Below are positions 1-8,168 of a stretch of 64,000 bases of DNA, piece by piece (position 1 is the stretch's first letter; every line of letters starts with the position of its first letter). Made by a program: the position numbers and the translations under genes. The notes under the pieces were generated by a model that did no database searches, was not told the origin of the DNA, and saw only the letters and a program-made list of their open reading frames with translations. The stretch comes from Clostridium pasteurianum DSM 525 = ATCC 6013 (GTDB lineage: Bacteria > Bacillota > Clostridia > Clostridiales > Clostridiaceae): positions 124,001 to 188,000 of the forward strand of contig NZ_CP009268.1 of NCBI RefSeq assembly GCF_000807255.1. Direction: 5' to 3'.

Positions 1-843
1 GGTATAGGTAAAAGTTTTGTTGCACTTGAGGCTGCCATTAATATTATAGGAAAAGAATGTTATAAACAATATGCAGATATAATAGAGTGTAGAATAGCAG
101 ATAATAAAAAATCTATTTCTGTGGATCAAATTAGGGAGATAATAGAAGAAGCAAATAGAAAGCCTTATGAGGGAAATAGAAAAGTTATAATAATTCATAA
201 TTCTGATAAAATGACAATTCAGGCACAAAATGCTTTTTTAAAGACTATAGAGGAGCCTCCAGAAGGGGTATTTATATTATTGTTATGTGAAAACCAAGAA
301 AATATTTTAGATACAATTAAATCCAGATGTCAAATTTACAAATTAAAAAAATTGAGTGAAGATGAAATAGATAAGTTTATTTGTAATAAATATCCTGATA
401 TTGATGAAGATGAAAAAAAAGCGGTTAAAGCTTTTGCGGATGGAATCCCTGGAAGGATAGTGGATTTTATTGATAATGATTTATTTAAGGAAATGAGAGA
501 AAAATTAATTAATATACTGGCTAATATAAATGATGAAGATATGGAAAATTTTCTTAAAAACGAAGAATTTCTTACAAAATCCAAAGATATGTGGCAAGAG
601 GTTTTAACTTGTCTATTATCTTATATAAGGGACATTATAGTATATAAAGAAACTGGAATAAGTAAGTTTATTATAAATTTGGATAAAATTTTATATATAA
701 AAAAATTAGCAGAGGTATTTTCATATAATAAACTTAATAGTATTATTGATATTATAAACAATGCTAAAAGTAATCTGGAGAGTAATGTAAATGTGTCTAT
801 GACCTATCATATAATGCTGCTTAATATGAAAGAAGCCAAATAA
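1..843 (+). CDS. holB: DNA polymerase III delta-prime subunit, 5'-truncated by the window
   Basis: Clamp-loader subunit that helps load the sliding clamp during replication. The reading frame is open from base 1, so the true start lies upstream. The first codons read GIGKS, the remains of a P-loop, and the segment NSDKMTIQAQNAFLKTIEEP followed by the sensor-like CENQENILDTIKSRCQ region is the hallmark of delta-prime/gamma AAA+ proteins. The C-terminal half is the less conserved helical collar domain. In Bacillus and Clostridium holB precedes ricT, as here. The ATG at 121 is internal and is not the start. Function is confident from family conservation. Confidence 0.93.
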   Translation, partial: GIGKSFVALEAAINIIGKECYKQYADIIECRIADNKKSISVDQIREIIEEANRKPYEGNRKVIIIHNSDKMTIQAQNAFLKTIEEPPEGVFILLLCENQENILDTIKSRCQIYKLKKLSEDEIDKFICNKYPDIDEDEKKAVKAFADGIPGRIVDFIDNDLFKEMREKLINILANINDEDMENFLKNEEFLTKSKDMWQEVLTCLLSYIRDIIVYKETGISKFIINLDKILYIKKLAEVFSYNKLNSIIDIINNAKSNLESNVNVSMTYHIMLLNMKEAK

Positions 844-897
844 TATTTGAGGAAAACCTATATAAATTTATAAAACTTCATTGAATGTATGTATGGA

Positions 898-1065
898 ATG
901 AATTTTAAAAATATAAATGAAACGAGATTAGTTAAGAAGTTAGAAAAAAGGTTATGCAGGTTGCAGCGTAAGATATCAAGAAAATATGAGATAAATAGAG
1001 AAGGGAGGACGTTTGTCAAAACCAGCAACATTATAAAACAGGGACAGAAAAATTGGGTACGTTGA
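898..1065 (+). pseudogene. Remnant of IS200/IS605-family OrfB (TnpB-like) gene
   Basis: A 55-codon open frame starts MNFKNINETRLVKKLEKRL, continues with LQRKISRKYEINREG, then FVKTSNIIKQGQKNW, and stops. This Lys/Arg-rich pattern (KLEKKLxRLQRKxSRKY...KTNNIIK) is what I know from the middle of clostridial OrfB/TnpB proteins. The RuvC-like catalytic region and zinc finger are absent, so this is a non-functional fragment. It sits alone between holB and ricT, genes that are normally adjacent, and marks an old insertion. Identification rests on pattern memory, not on a search. Confidence 0.6.
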
Positions 1066-1119
1066 ATGGGTAATTAAACAAATTTATAGAGTTTTATAAG
1101 GTTTTGGTAACGGGTTAAA

Positions 1120-2025
1120 ATGGTAACAGTTGTAGGAATACGATTTAAGAAGGCTGGTAAGATATATTATTTTTCTCCTCAAGAAAATGTTATAGACAGT
1201 GGAAATAATGTTATAGTGGAAACTGCACGAGGAATAGAATTTGGTAATTGTGTTATAGGGCCTAAACAGGTTAGTGAGGATAAAATAGTTTTACCTTTGA
1301 AAAATGTTATAAGAAAAGCTAATAAAGATGATGAAAAAAAGTATTTAGAAAATAAGAATAAAGAGAAGGATGCTTTTAATATTTGCTTAGAAAAGATACA
1401 AAAACATAATTTGGTTATGAAACTTATTGACGTAGAATATACTTTTGATAATAATAAGATAATATTTTATTTTACTGCTGAGGGACGAGTTGACTTTAGA
1501 GATTTAGTAAAGGATTTAGCATCAGTTTTTAGAACAAGAATTGAACTTAGGCAGATAGGGGTTAGAGATGAAGCCAAAATGATAGGTGGATTGGGCCCTT
1601 GTGGAAGACCAATGTGTTGTTCGGTGCACTTGGGGGATTTTGCCCCAGTGTCTATAAAAATGGCTAAGGAACAAAATCTATCACTTAATCCTACTAAAAT
1701 ATCGGGAATCTGTGGAAGGCTTATGTGCTGTCTTAACTATGAACAGAACACTTATGAAGATATAAGAAAAAGACTCCCAAAGGTATCTTCTATTGTTAAA
1801 ACTGAATATGGTAAAGGAGAAGTAATATCAAATAGTGTAGTTAATGAAAGTGTAAAAGTAAAAGTGAAAAATGAGGATGGAGAAGATGTTGTTAGAGAAA
1901 TTTCTATAAAAGAAGTTTCTCTAATATCTGGGGCCTTTGAAGGTGTTGTTGATGAAGCAGATATCAAACTAGAAATCGATGGAGAAGATGAGAAATTTAT
2001 AAAAGATTTATTTAAGCCAGATTAA
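1120..2025 (+). CDS. ricT: RicT (YaaT), PSP1-domain protein of the Ric complex
   Basis: In B. subtilis RicT works with RicA and RicF in an Fe-S-containing complex that modulates RNase Y-dependent mRNA processing and the sporulation phosphorelay. The 301-aa length fits. The N-terminus MVTVVGIRFKKAGKIYY is typical, and two cysteine motifs, GPCGRPMCC (about residues 159-167) and GICGRLMCC (about 197-205), supply the conserved cysteines. The last third is an acidic tail. It follows holB as in Bacillus, but separated by the OrfB remnant, and its Shine-Dalgarno is weak (TAAGG about 18 bases upstream of the ATG). Start is chosen by family alignment. Confidence 0.92.
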   Translation: MVTVVGIRFKKAGKIYYFSPQENVIDSGNNVIVETARGIEFGNCVIGPKQVSEDKIVLPLKNVIRKANKDDEKKYLENKNKEKDAFNICLEKIQKHNLVMKLIDVEYTFDNNKIIFYFTAEGRVDFRDLVKDLASVFRTRIELRQIGVRDEAKMIGGLGPCGRPMCCSVHLGDFAPVSIKMAKEQNLSLNPTKISGICGRLMCCLNYEQNTYEDIRKRLPKVSSIVKTEYGKGEVISNSVVNESVKVKVKNEDGEDVVREISIKEVSLISGAFEGVVDEADIKLEIDGEDEKFIKDLFKPD

Positions 2026-2047
2026 CAATATTAATAGGAGGATAAAA

Positions 2048-2251
2048 ATGAAATCCATTCTTAGAATTTGTAATATGAGAACATTAAAAGATGTTAGTTT
2101 AGTAAGAAATTCCATAGCTTCTAATGAAGGGGTTGTTGCTTGCCAGATCAATAAAGATAAAGGCGAGATCGAGATAGTATATGATGCATATTCTTTAAAT
2201 ATAGATAAAGTTATAGAAGCAATAGAAGATTTAGGATTTACTGTAATATAA
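2048..2251 (+). CDS. Small heavy-metal-associated (HMA)-fold-like protein lacking CxxC
   Basis: A 67-aa protein with a clear RBS (AGGAGG, 7 bases before ATG), 22 bases downstream of ricT. The sequence runs strand-helix-strand-strand-helix-strand in the ferredoxin-like pattern of HMA/copper-chaperone domains, ending in the typical IEAIEDLGFTVI helix-strand. The metal-binding MxCxxC loop is replaced by RICNMRTLKD, with only one cysteine. Either it binds something other than copper or it is a structural or protein-interaction domain. Function unknown. Confidence 0.7.
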   Translation: MKSILRICNMRTLKDVSLVRNSIASNEGVVACQINKDKGEIEIVYDAYSLNIDKVIEAIEDLGFTVI

Positions 2252-2334
2252 ATTACACTTTTAAAAAGTTTAAAAACATGATACAATAAGTTATGGTAAA
2301 CTTATGATTAAAATTTTAAGGAGGTGTATTTTTC

Positions 2335-2505
2335 ATGGCATATAAAATCGCTGATTCATGTGTAAGCTGTGGCGCTTGTGCTTCAGAATGTCCAGTTAAT
2401 GCTATAAGTCAAGGAGATTCTATATTCGTTATAGATGCCGATACTTGTATCGACTGTGGTAACTGTGCTAACGTTTGTCCAGTTGGAGCACCAGTACAAG
2501 AATAA
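2335..2505 (+). CDS. Clostridial 2[4Fe-4S] ferredoxin
   Basis: A 56-aa electron carrier. It has two complete cluster motifs, [12 protein letters not shown] at residues 9-20 and [12 protein letters not shown] at residues 38-49, in the classic two-fold symmetric arrangement of clostridial ferredoxin. The RBS AAGGAGGTG lies 10 bases before the ATG, one of the strongest in the window, suggesting high expression. It is followed at once by a perfect intrinsic terminator. Such ferredoxins serve hydrogenase, pyruvate:ferredoxin oxidoreductase and related enzymes in the cytoplasm. The partner is not indicated by neighbours. Confidence 0.96.
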   Translation: MAYKIADSCVSCGACASECPVNAISQGDSIFVIDADTCIDCGNCANVCPVGAPVQE

Positions 2506-2524
2506 TTTATAATTAAAACATAAA

Positions 2525-2560
2525 AATAAGAAGCCTGCAAATGCAGGCTTCTTATTTTTA
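2525..2560 (+). terminator. Intrinsic terminator after ferredoxin
   Basis: A 15-base perfect stem (AATAAGAAGCCTGCA and its complement) with a very short loop, followed by a T-rich run; 20 bases after the ferredoxin stop. Confidence 0.93.
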
Positions 2561-2621
2561 TTGTAACTGAATTTTATTATGTTATACTATAAATTGAAGA
2601 AAATATTAGGGGGAAATTGGT

Positions 2622-3101
2622 ATGCTTAATATATTTAGGGACACTTTTCAAGTTATGTCGCCGGTTAATGGAAATATAGTAAATTTAACTAATGTTCCAG
2701 ACAGAATGTTTTCAGAGGAAATAGTAGGAAAAGGAATAGCTGTAGACCCATTAGAGGATATAATAAGATCACCAATAGATGGAAAAATAAAACTTATATT
2801 TGATACAAATCATGCTTTTGTTGTTACCAGTAAAAAAGGAATAGAACTATTAGTTCATATTGGTATAGATACTATAGAGCTTAATGGAGAAGGTTTTAAA
2901 AGACTGGTAAAAGAAGGGGACTTCGTAAAAACAGGAGATCCTATTATAAAAATAAATAGACAAGAAATTGTAAATAAGGGATATAAACTTACTACATTGG
3001 TAGTTATTACAAATTTAGAAAATGTAAAAGACGTAATTTGTACGAGAGATACTTGTGTGTTTGGTAGTAAAAATTTTATTATGACTTATAAGATTAAATA
3101 A
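2622..3101 (+). CDS. PTS glucose-type EIIA domain protein
   Basis: A stand-alone 159-aa IIA-Glc (Crr-like) protein. The pattern SPVNGNIVNLTNVPDRMFSEE, the SPIDGKI loop, TNHAF (His about 65) and LLVHIGIDTIEL (phosphorylatable His about 80) are the standard active-site elements. It accepts phosphate from HPr and passes it to an EIIB, or acts in regulation. No EIIB or EIIC gene is nearby, so it is an orphan that may serve a distant permease. RBS AGGGGGAAA precedes the ATG. Promoter-like AT-rich DNA lies just upstream after the ferredoxin terminator, so it is probably monocistronic. Confidence 0.9.
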   Translation: MLNIFRDTFQVMSPVNGNIVNLTNVPDRMFSEEIVGKGIAVDPLEDIIRSPIDGKIKLIFDTNHAFVVTSKKGIELLVHIGIDTIELNGEGFKRLVKEGDFVKTGDPIIKINRQEIVNKGYKLTTLVVITNLENVKDVICTRDTCVFGSKNFIMTYKIK

Positions 3102-3145
3102 AACTAATATTTCATCACTTATTAATTATTCTTCAAAAATAAACA

Positions 3146-3172
3146 TAAACATATATACAAATTATACGATAA
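3146..3172 (+). promoter_or_regulatory. Candidate SigD (FliA-type) promoter for motAB
   Basis: TAAA at 3146-3149, 15 bases, then TACGATAA at 3165-3172, resembling the motility sigma consensus TAAA-N15-GCCGATAT. It is 56 bases upstream of motA. The gene context fits, but the -10 matches only its CGATA core. Confidence 0.5.
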
Positions 3173-3227
3173 TAAAAGTAAGAATAATAAATTAATTAAC
3201 GCTAGAAAAACGTTAGGGGGAAAAAAC

Positions 3228-4025
3228 ATGGCTATATCTACTATAGTATTTTTAATTATGTGCTTTGGTGCGTTAATTGGATCATTTCTTCTTGATGGAG
3301 GACATTTAACAGCTCTTATTGCATTAGCACCAGCTATAATTGTGTTTGGAGGTACTATTGGTGCAGTCGGTGTCTCATTTCCGGGAAATGAAATTAAAAA
3401 TATAGGAAAAGTTTTAAAAGTTGCTTTAAGCGATAGAAAGGTAAATACTATAAGCCTTATAAGATATTTTAAAAATATTGCATTTAAGACTAGAAAAGAA
3501 GGCCTTCTCAGTATTGAGGAAATGATTTCAGCAGATAAGGATATAGATCCATTTATGAAAAAAGGACTTCAGATGGTAGTAGATGGAATAGATCCTCAGA
3601 CAGTTAAAAATACTCTTGAACTTAGTGCTGATCTTATTGAAGAGAGACATAGAGTTGGTATAGCTATGCTGGAAGCAGCAGGCGGATTTGCACCTACTAT
3701 GGGTATAACAGGTACTGTTACAGGTCTTGTGCATGTTTTAAATAATCTATCAGATCCTACTCAACTTGGAGGGCTTATTGCGGGGGCATTTATAGCGACC
3801 CTTTACGGTATAGGATCTGCCAACTTTATATGGCTGCCACTTGGTACTAAATTAAAGGAATTAAATTTTCAGGAGATGTTGGAAAAAAATTTAATAATAG
3901 AGGCAATACTTTGCATTCAAGAAGGAGTTAATCCAAATACTCTGGAAGAAAAGTTAAAGGGATTTTTAGATAAAAAGCAGTTAGAAGAATATAATCAAGG
4001 TGAAAGTGGTGAACAAGAACAATGA
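3228..4025 (+). CDS. motA: Flagellar motor stator protein MotA
   Basis: Stator subunit that with MotB forms the ion channel powering flagellar rotation. The 265-aa protein has the four-helix MotA/TolQ/ExbB layout: two N-terminal membrane segments, a cytoplasmic domain (about residues 60-145), then the conserved AAGGFAPTMGITGTVTGLVHVL segment and a final ANFIWLPLGTKL helix, containing the conserved prolines of the family. RBS AGGGGGAAA precedes the ATG. The stop overlaps the motB start by 4 bases, indicating translational coupling. Confidence 0.95.
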   Translation: MAISTIVFLIMCFGALIGSFLLDGGHLTALIALAPAIIVFGGTIGAVGVSFPGNEIKNIGKVLKVALSDRKVNTISLIRYFKNIAFKTRKEGLLSIEEMISADKDIDPFMKKGLQMVVDGIDPQTVKNTLELSADLIEERHRVGIAMLEAAGGFAPTMGITGTVTGLVHVLNNLSDPTQLGGLIAGAFIATLYGIGSANFIWLPLGTKLKELNFQEMLEKNLIIEAILCIQEGVNPNTLEEKLKGFLDKKQLEEYNQGESGEQEQ

Positions 4026-4783
4026 GAAAAAAGAAGCCACAAGAACATGTTAATACAGAAAGATATATGCTTACCTATTCTGATATGATAACTCTTTTAA
4101 TGATGTTTTTTATAGTAATGTATGCTTCAAGTAATGTAGATGCAGTGAAGTATAAACAAATATCTGATTCATTTAAAATTGCCTTTAGTGGCGGGCATAC
4201 CATTGTTGGAAGTGGTGATTCTATGGATGCTAGAAAAAACAAGCAAACAACTAAACAAGATAATGTAAATGAGAAAGTTAATGAAGTACAGGATGAAGCT
4301 AATGAACTACAAAAAGTAAAACAAACTATAGATAATTATATAAAGCAAAATAATATGACTGGAAATGTAAGTACTGAAATAGAGGAGAGAGGCCTTATAG
4401 TAAGTGTAAAAGATACGTTGTTTTTTGATTCAGGAAAAGCAGATGTAAAACCTGAGTTCCAAAAGAAAATTATAGAAATAGGTAATATATTAAATTCTAT
4501 TGACAATTATATAAGAATAGAAGGCCATACAGATAATGTACCTATAAGTAATTATAGATATATGGATAATTTAGATTTATCTACGGCAAGAGCCAATGCA
4601 GTACTTAGGATTTTACAAAATCAGGCTCATGTAAATGCCAAAAGGCTTACATCTATGGGATATGGGGAGCAGAGGCCTGTATCAGATAATAATACAGAGG
4701 CTGGCAGGGCTAAGAATAGAAGAGTAGATATAGTTGTAATTGATAGTAAATATAATGCTACAGAAGACAATAGTAAAAAGTAG
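4022..4783 (+). CDS. motB: Flagellar motor stator protein MotB
   Basis: A 253-aa partner of MotA. A short basic N-terminus is followed by one membrane helix containing YMLTYSDMITLLMMFFIVMY, whose Asp is the family's ion-binding residue. After a Lys/Gln-rich linker comes an OmpA-like peptidoglycan-binding domain (about 110-245) with the motifs FFDSGKADVKP, EGHTDNVPI, LSTARANAV and NRRVDI. It overlaps motA by 4 bases and is followed 2 bases later by a strong terminator, so motAB is a two-gene operon. Confidence 0.95.
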   Translation: MRKKKPQEHVNTERYMLTYSDMITLLMMFFIVMYASSNVDAVKYKQISDSFKIAFSGGHTIVGSGDSMDARKNKQTTKQDNVNEKVNEVQDEANELQKVKQTIDNYIKQNNMTGNVSTEIEERGLIVSVKDTLFFDSGKADVKPEFQKKIIEIGNILNSIDNYIRIEGHTDNVPISNYRYMDNLDLSTARANAVLRILQNQAHVNAKRLTSMGYGEQRPVSDNNTEAGRAKNRRVDIVVIDSKYNATEDNSKK

Positions 4784-4785
4784 TT

Positions 4786-4828
4786 AAAGCTGTTTTTCAA
4801 GATATGATATTCTTGAAAAACAGCTTTT
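4786..4828 (+). terminator. Terminator after motB
   Basis: A stem of about 19 base pairs with one mismatch (AAAGCTGTTTTTCAAG and complement) around a 4-base loop. It can act in both directions because lrgB converges from the right. Confidence 0.88.
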
Positions 4829-4901
4829 GTGATTAATAACAAGATTATAAGTAAACTTTCAAATAGCTTATAATGATAATGAAAAAGTATACGTATTAAA
4901 A

Positions 4902-5606
4902 TTATTGCATAAGTGAACTAAATATATTTGATATTAAAGGTGCAAGTATAACTGTTAAGAGACCTGCTACACCGATTGCCAAACTGCTCATTGCACCTTC
5001 TACTTCTCCCATTTCTATAGCTTTAGTAGTACCTATAGCGTGAGATGAAGTGCCTAATGCAATGCCTTTAGCTATTGGATCTTTAATCTTTAAAGCTTTA
5101 AAAACAACTGGACCGACCACTGCACCTATAATTCCAGTTATAATTATAGCAGCAACTGTTATCGGAGGAATTCCTCCAAGTTGTCTTGAAACCTCCATAC
5201 CTATAGGAGTCGTAACTGATTTTGGTATTAATGATAAATCTATATTCTTAGGAATAAGGAATATACGACAAAGCAATATTATACAACACATACCTGTTAA
5301 TGAACCAATTAATATTCCAATTATTATAGGAACTGCATTTTCTTTTAAAAGCTGCAATTTTTTATAAAGAGGAACTGCTAGTATAACTGTGGATGGAGTT
5401 AAAAAGAAGTTAATTAAATCTCCACCTTTGTTATAGGTTTCTATACTTATACCAAAGACTTTAAGTAAAATTATTACTATTGTAATTGCAATAAGTAATG
5501 GATTTAATAATGGAAAGTTTGTCTTCTTATACAGAAAACAGCCTATTTCAAAAGCTATTAAAGAAATCATAACAGAAAAAATAGGTGAGCTAATTATTGA
5601 ATTCAT
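4902..5606 (-). CDS. lrgB: LrgB/CidB family membrane protein
   Basis: A 234-aa multi-spanning membrane protein of the LrgB family, which with LrgA is linked to control of murein hydrolase activity, autolysis and, in some species, pyruvate or metabolite transport. Recognisable family segments are LIPKSVTTPIGMEVSRQLGG, GPVVFKALKIKDPIAKGIALGTSSHAIGT and the ending EGAMSSLAIG. It is hydrophobic throughout. Its start overlaps the end of lrgA by 4 bases, so the two are translationally coupled. Confidence 0.9.
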   Translation of the reverse strand: MNSIISSPIFSVMISLIAFEIGCFLYKKTNFPLLNPLLIAITIVIILLKVFGISIETYNKGGDLINFFLTPSTVILAVPLYKKLQLLKENAVPIIIGILIGSLTGMCCIILLCRIFLIPKNIDLSLIPKSVTTPIGMEVSRQLGGIPPITVAAIIITGIIGAVVGPVVFKALKIKDPIAKGIALGTSSHAIGTTKAIEMGEVEGAMSSLAIGVAGLLTVILAPLISNIFSSLMQ

Positions 5607-5968
5607 TTTGAATCAGCTCCTTTTCTCCTTAAAATAGTTACTACTAAACTGGTAACAGCCATTATTACTATAGTTGATATAAAACATATAATTAAAAGAA
5701 TAGGCCAAGTGTTTTTGATAATTCCATAGGATGCAATAAGTCCAACTCCAGCCGGTAAAAAGAAGAAAGCCAAATGGTCAAGTAAAAATTTACTTATTAA
5801 ATCAATTTTGTCAAGTTTTATAACACCAGTACAAAGGCATACTAGTAAAATTATAAGACCAAGAACATTACCTGGTATTGGCAATTTTAAAATAGTACTT
5901 AAAAAGCTGCCAATAAAGCATATTATGACAATTATGCATAATTGCCTTAAAAGTTTCATAAGAATCAC
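5603..5968 (-). CDS. lrgA: LrgA/CidA family holin-like protein
   Basis: A 121-aa protein with four predicted membrane segments. LPIPGNVLGLIILLVCL and the LDHLAFFFLPAGVGLI segment are the signature of CidA/LrgA holin-like proteins. First gene of the lrgAB pair on the minus strand. No LytSR two-component genes are adjacent in this window, so regulation is probably from elsewhere. Confidence 0.9.
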   Translation of the reverse strand: MILMKLLRQLCIIVIICFIGSFLSTILKLPIPGNVLGLIILLVCLCTGVIKLDKIDLISKFLLDHLAFFFLPAGVGLIASYGIIKNTWPILLIICFISTIVIMAVTSLVVTILRRKGADSK

Positions 5969-6328
5969 CCCAATTACAATATATAATTATAATATAAACC
6001 TTTTTTATAAAAAAAAGCCCATTTTATGAAAAGATAAAATAAATAGAATATTCAATTAATTTAGTTCTATTTCTGTATACTGCAAGTTATATTTTAAATT
6101 GACAAGCGTATAAAGTCAATTTAAAATACAAAATCTTAGTGTATAATTTTTAAAGGAAAAAGAGTTAATAAATACTATAAGAAATTTTTAATTTTAAAGT
6201 AATATAACTATGGTGTATAATGTTAAGAAAGATTTTAATAGTAAAATTTAATGATGAAGATTTATTGTAAAATGTGATAAAGATAGTATGGAATGGTTAA
6301 ATTATTTTGAAGAAAAGGTGGATAAAAT
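5969..6328. other. Divergent intergenic region with a 13-bp inverted repeat
   Basis: 360 bases between lrgA and the rightward methyltransferase gene. Mostly featureless AT-rich DNA, except for a perfect 13-base inverted repeat (ATTTTAAATTGAC at 6091-6103 and its complement at 6115-6127, 11-base loop). It has no T-run and therefore is not a normal terminator; it may be an operator or an mRNA hairpin in the lrgAB control region. No gene seen. Confidence 0.5.
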
Positions 6329-7066
6329 TTGAGTTTACTGAGAGAAGATGAAACATTAGATGATTTACAGCTTAAAGGAATTTTTGTTATACAGAAAAAG
6401 AATGCATTTAGATTTGGAGTAGATGCGGTACTTTTAGCTAATTTTGCTAAGATAAAGAGAAATATGACAGTAATAGATTTATGCTCAGGAACTGGTATAA
6501 TTCCTTTTATAATTTCAGCTAAAACAAAAGCTTCAAATATATTGGGTATAGAAATTCAAGAGGATATGGCAGATATGGCTAACAGATCTGTAATTTATAA
6601 TAAATTAAATGATAAGATTAAATTTATACAGGGTGATATTAAAAATAGCAACCTTATTAAAAGTATTACAAAAACAGATGTAATCACAGTAAATCCTCCA
6701 TATAAACTTCAAAATTCAGGTATATTAAATATTAATGATAAAAATGCTATAGCAAGGCATGAGGTATGTTGTAATTTAGAAGATGTAATAGTGGCATCGA
6801 GAAAGCTTTTAAAAGATAATGGAAAGATGTTTATGGTTCATAGACCAGAAAGATTAGCAGATATACTGTGTCTTATGAGAGAGTATAAGATAGAGCCTAA
6901 GGTTATACAAATGATACATCCCAGTGTAAATAAAGCACCTAATATAGTTTTAATAGAAGGGCAAAGAGATGGAGGTAAATTTCTTAAGTGGATGGAACCT
7001 ATATACATACATAATCATGATGGAAGCTATAGCACTCAAATAGAAAAAATCTATGGAAGAGAATAA
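6329..7066 (+). CDS. TrmN6-like N6-adenine tRNA methyltransferase (YabB family)
   Basis: A 245-aa SAM-dependent methyltransferase. Motif I is VIDLCSGTGIIPF, and NPPY (about residues 122-125) is the catalytic motif of N6-adenine enzymes. The N-terminus RFGVDAVLLANFA is characteristic of the tRNA1(Val) A37 N6-methyltransferase family (TrmN6/YabB). TTG start with RBS AAGGTGG 8 bases upstream. It precedes rsmI as yabB precedes yabC in B. subtilis. The exact tRNA target in Clostridium is inferred from the family. Confidence 0.85.
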   Translation: MSLLREDETLDDLQLKGIFVIQKKNAFRFGVDAVLLANFAKIKRNMTVIDLCSGTGIIPFIISAKTKASNILGIEIQEDMADMANRSVIYNKLNDKIKFIQGDIKNSNLIKSITKTDVITVNPPYKLQNSGILNINDKNAIARHEVCCNLEDVIVASRKLLKDNGKMFMVHRPERLADILCLMREYKIEPKVIQMIHPSVNKAPNIVLIEGQRDGGKFLKWMEPIYIHNHDGSYSTQIEKIYGRE

Positions 7067-7091
7067 TGAATATAGTTATGAGGAGAGAATT

Positions 7092-7934
7092 ATGTCAGGA
7101 AAATTATATTTAGTTGGAACACCTATAGGAAATTTAAAAGATATTACTTTAAGAGCACTGGATACCTTAAAGGAATGCGACATAGTTGCAGCAGAGGATA
7201 CTAGGCAAACTCTGAAACTTCTAAATTATTTTTCTATAAAGAAGGCTATGATAAGTTATCATAAATTTAATGAAAATGATAAATCTAATGAAATTATTGA
7301 TCTGCTTTTACAGGATAAAAATATAGCATTAGTAAGTGATGCAGGTATGCCTGGAATATCTGATCCGGGAAGTGTGGTTATAAAGAAATGTATAGAGAAC
7401 AATATTCCTTTTGAGGTGATTCCAGGGGCTACGGCACTTATTACGGCGCTTATATATTCAGGTATTGATAGTAATAAGTTTATTTTTAGAGGATTTTTAC
7501 CTAGGGAAAATAAAGATAAAAAGAGATTATTAGAGGAGATAAAAAACTATAGAGAAACTATTATAATTTATGAGGCGCCGCATAGACTAAAAAAAACTAT
7601 GGAAATCATCATGGATGTTTTGGGAAATAGAAATATAGCCATATGTAGGGAACTAACTAAATTACATGAAGAGATATATAGAGGTTCTATAGAGAAAGCA
7701 ATTGAATATTATGATGAAAAACAACCTAGAGGAGAATATGTGCTGATAATATCCGGAAAAAGTGATGAAGATATTGAGAGGGAAAATAAGAATAAATGGG
7801 ACAGTTTAACAATAGAAGACCATATATTATCTTATATGAATAAAGGATTTACTAAAAAAGAGGCTATAAAACTAACGGCAAAAGAAAGATGTATTCCTAA
7901 ATCTGAGGTGTATAAATACTCTTTAAAAATATAA
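7092..7934 (+). CDS. rsmI: 16S rRNA (cytidine1402-2'-O)-methyltransferase RsmI
   Basis: A 280-aa tetrapyrrole-methylase-fold enzyme that methylates the ribose of C1402 in the 30S decoding centre. Family motifs are LYLVGTPIGNLKDITLRAL at the N-terminus, AAEDTRQT, LVSDAGMPGISDPG (SAM binding), VIPGATALITALIYSG and FRGFLPR. The C-terminus carries the usual small helical extension. The frame is open upstream from 7053, but AGGAGAG before the ATG at 7092 and family alignment fix the start there. It runs on directly from the methyltransferase gene before it. Confidence 0.95.
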   Translation: MSGKLYLVGTPIGNLKDITLRALDTLKECDIVAAEDTRQTLKLLNYFSIKKAMISYHKFNENDKSNEIIDLLLQDKNIALVSDAGMPGISDPGSVVIKKCIENNIPFEVIPGATALITALIYSGIDSNKFIFRGFLPRENKDKKRLLEEIKNYRETIIIYEAPHRLKKTMEIIMDVLGNRNIAICRELTKLHEEIYRGSIEKAIEYYDEKQPRGEYVLIISGKSDEDIERENKNKWDSLTIEDHILSYMNKGFTKKEAIKLTAKERCIPKSEVYKYSLKI

Positions 7935-8168
7935 ATAATGCATTAAATGTATTTCAATAAGTATATTGTGATTAATTTTGTAAATTAGTCCAAAAATATT
8001 ACATATATGTTTAAAAGGTTTCATATTTTAAGTAATTCTTTAAAATACTTTAAATTTATATTAAAAACGCCTATTGTAGTGAAGGCCAATTTGATGGTAA
8101 AATAAAACATAGTAGGGGATTTTGTATAGTACGAAAGTTTAATTTAAATAAACAAGGGGGAATAAAAT

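Noticed and set aside
2335-2505. Ferredoxin as part of a dedicated redox enzyme operon
   Set aside because: It ends at its own terminator and no oxidoreductase gene is adjacent; treated as a general ferredoxin.
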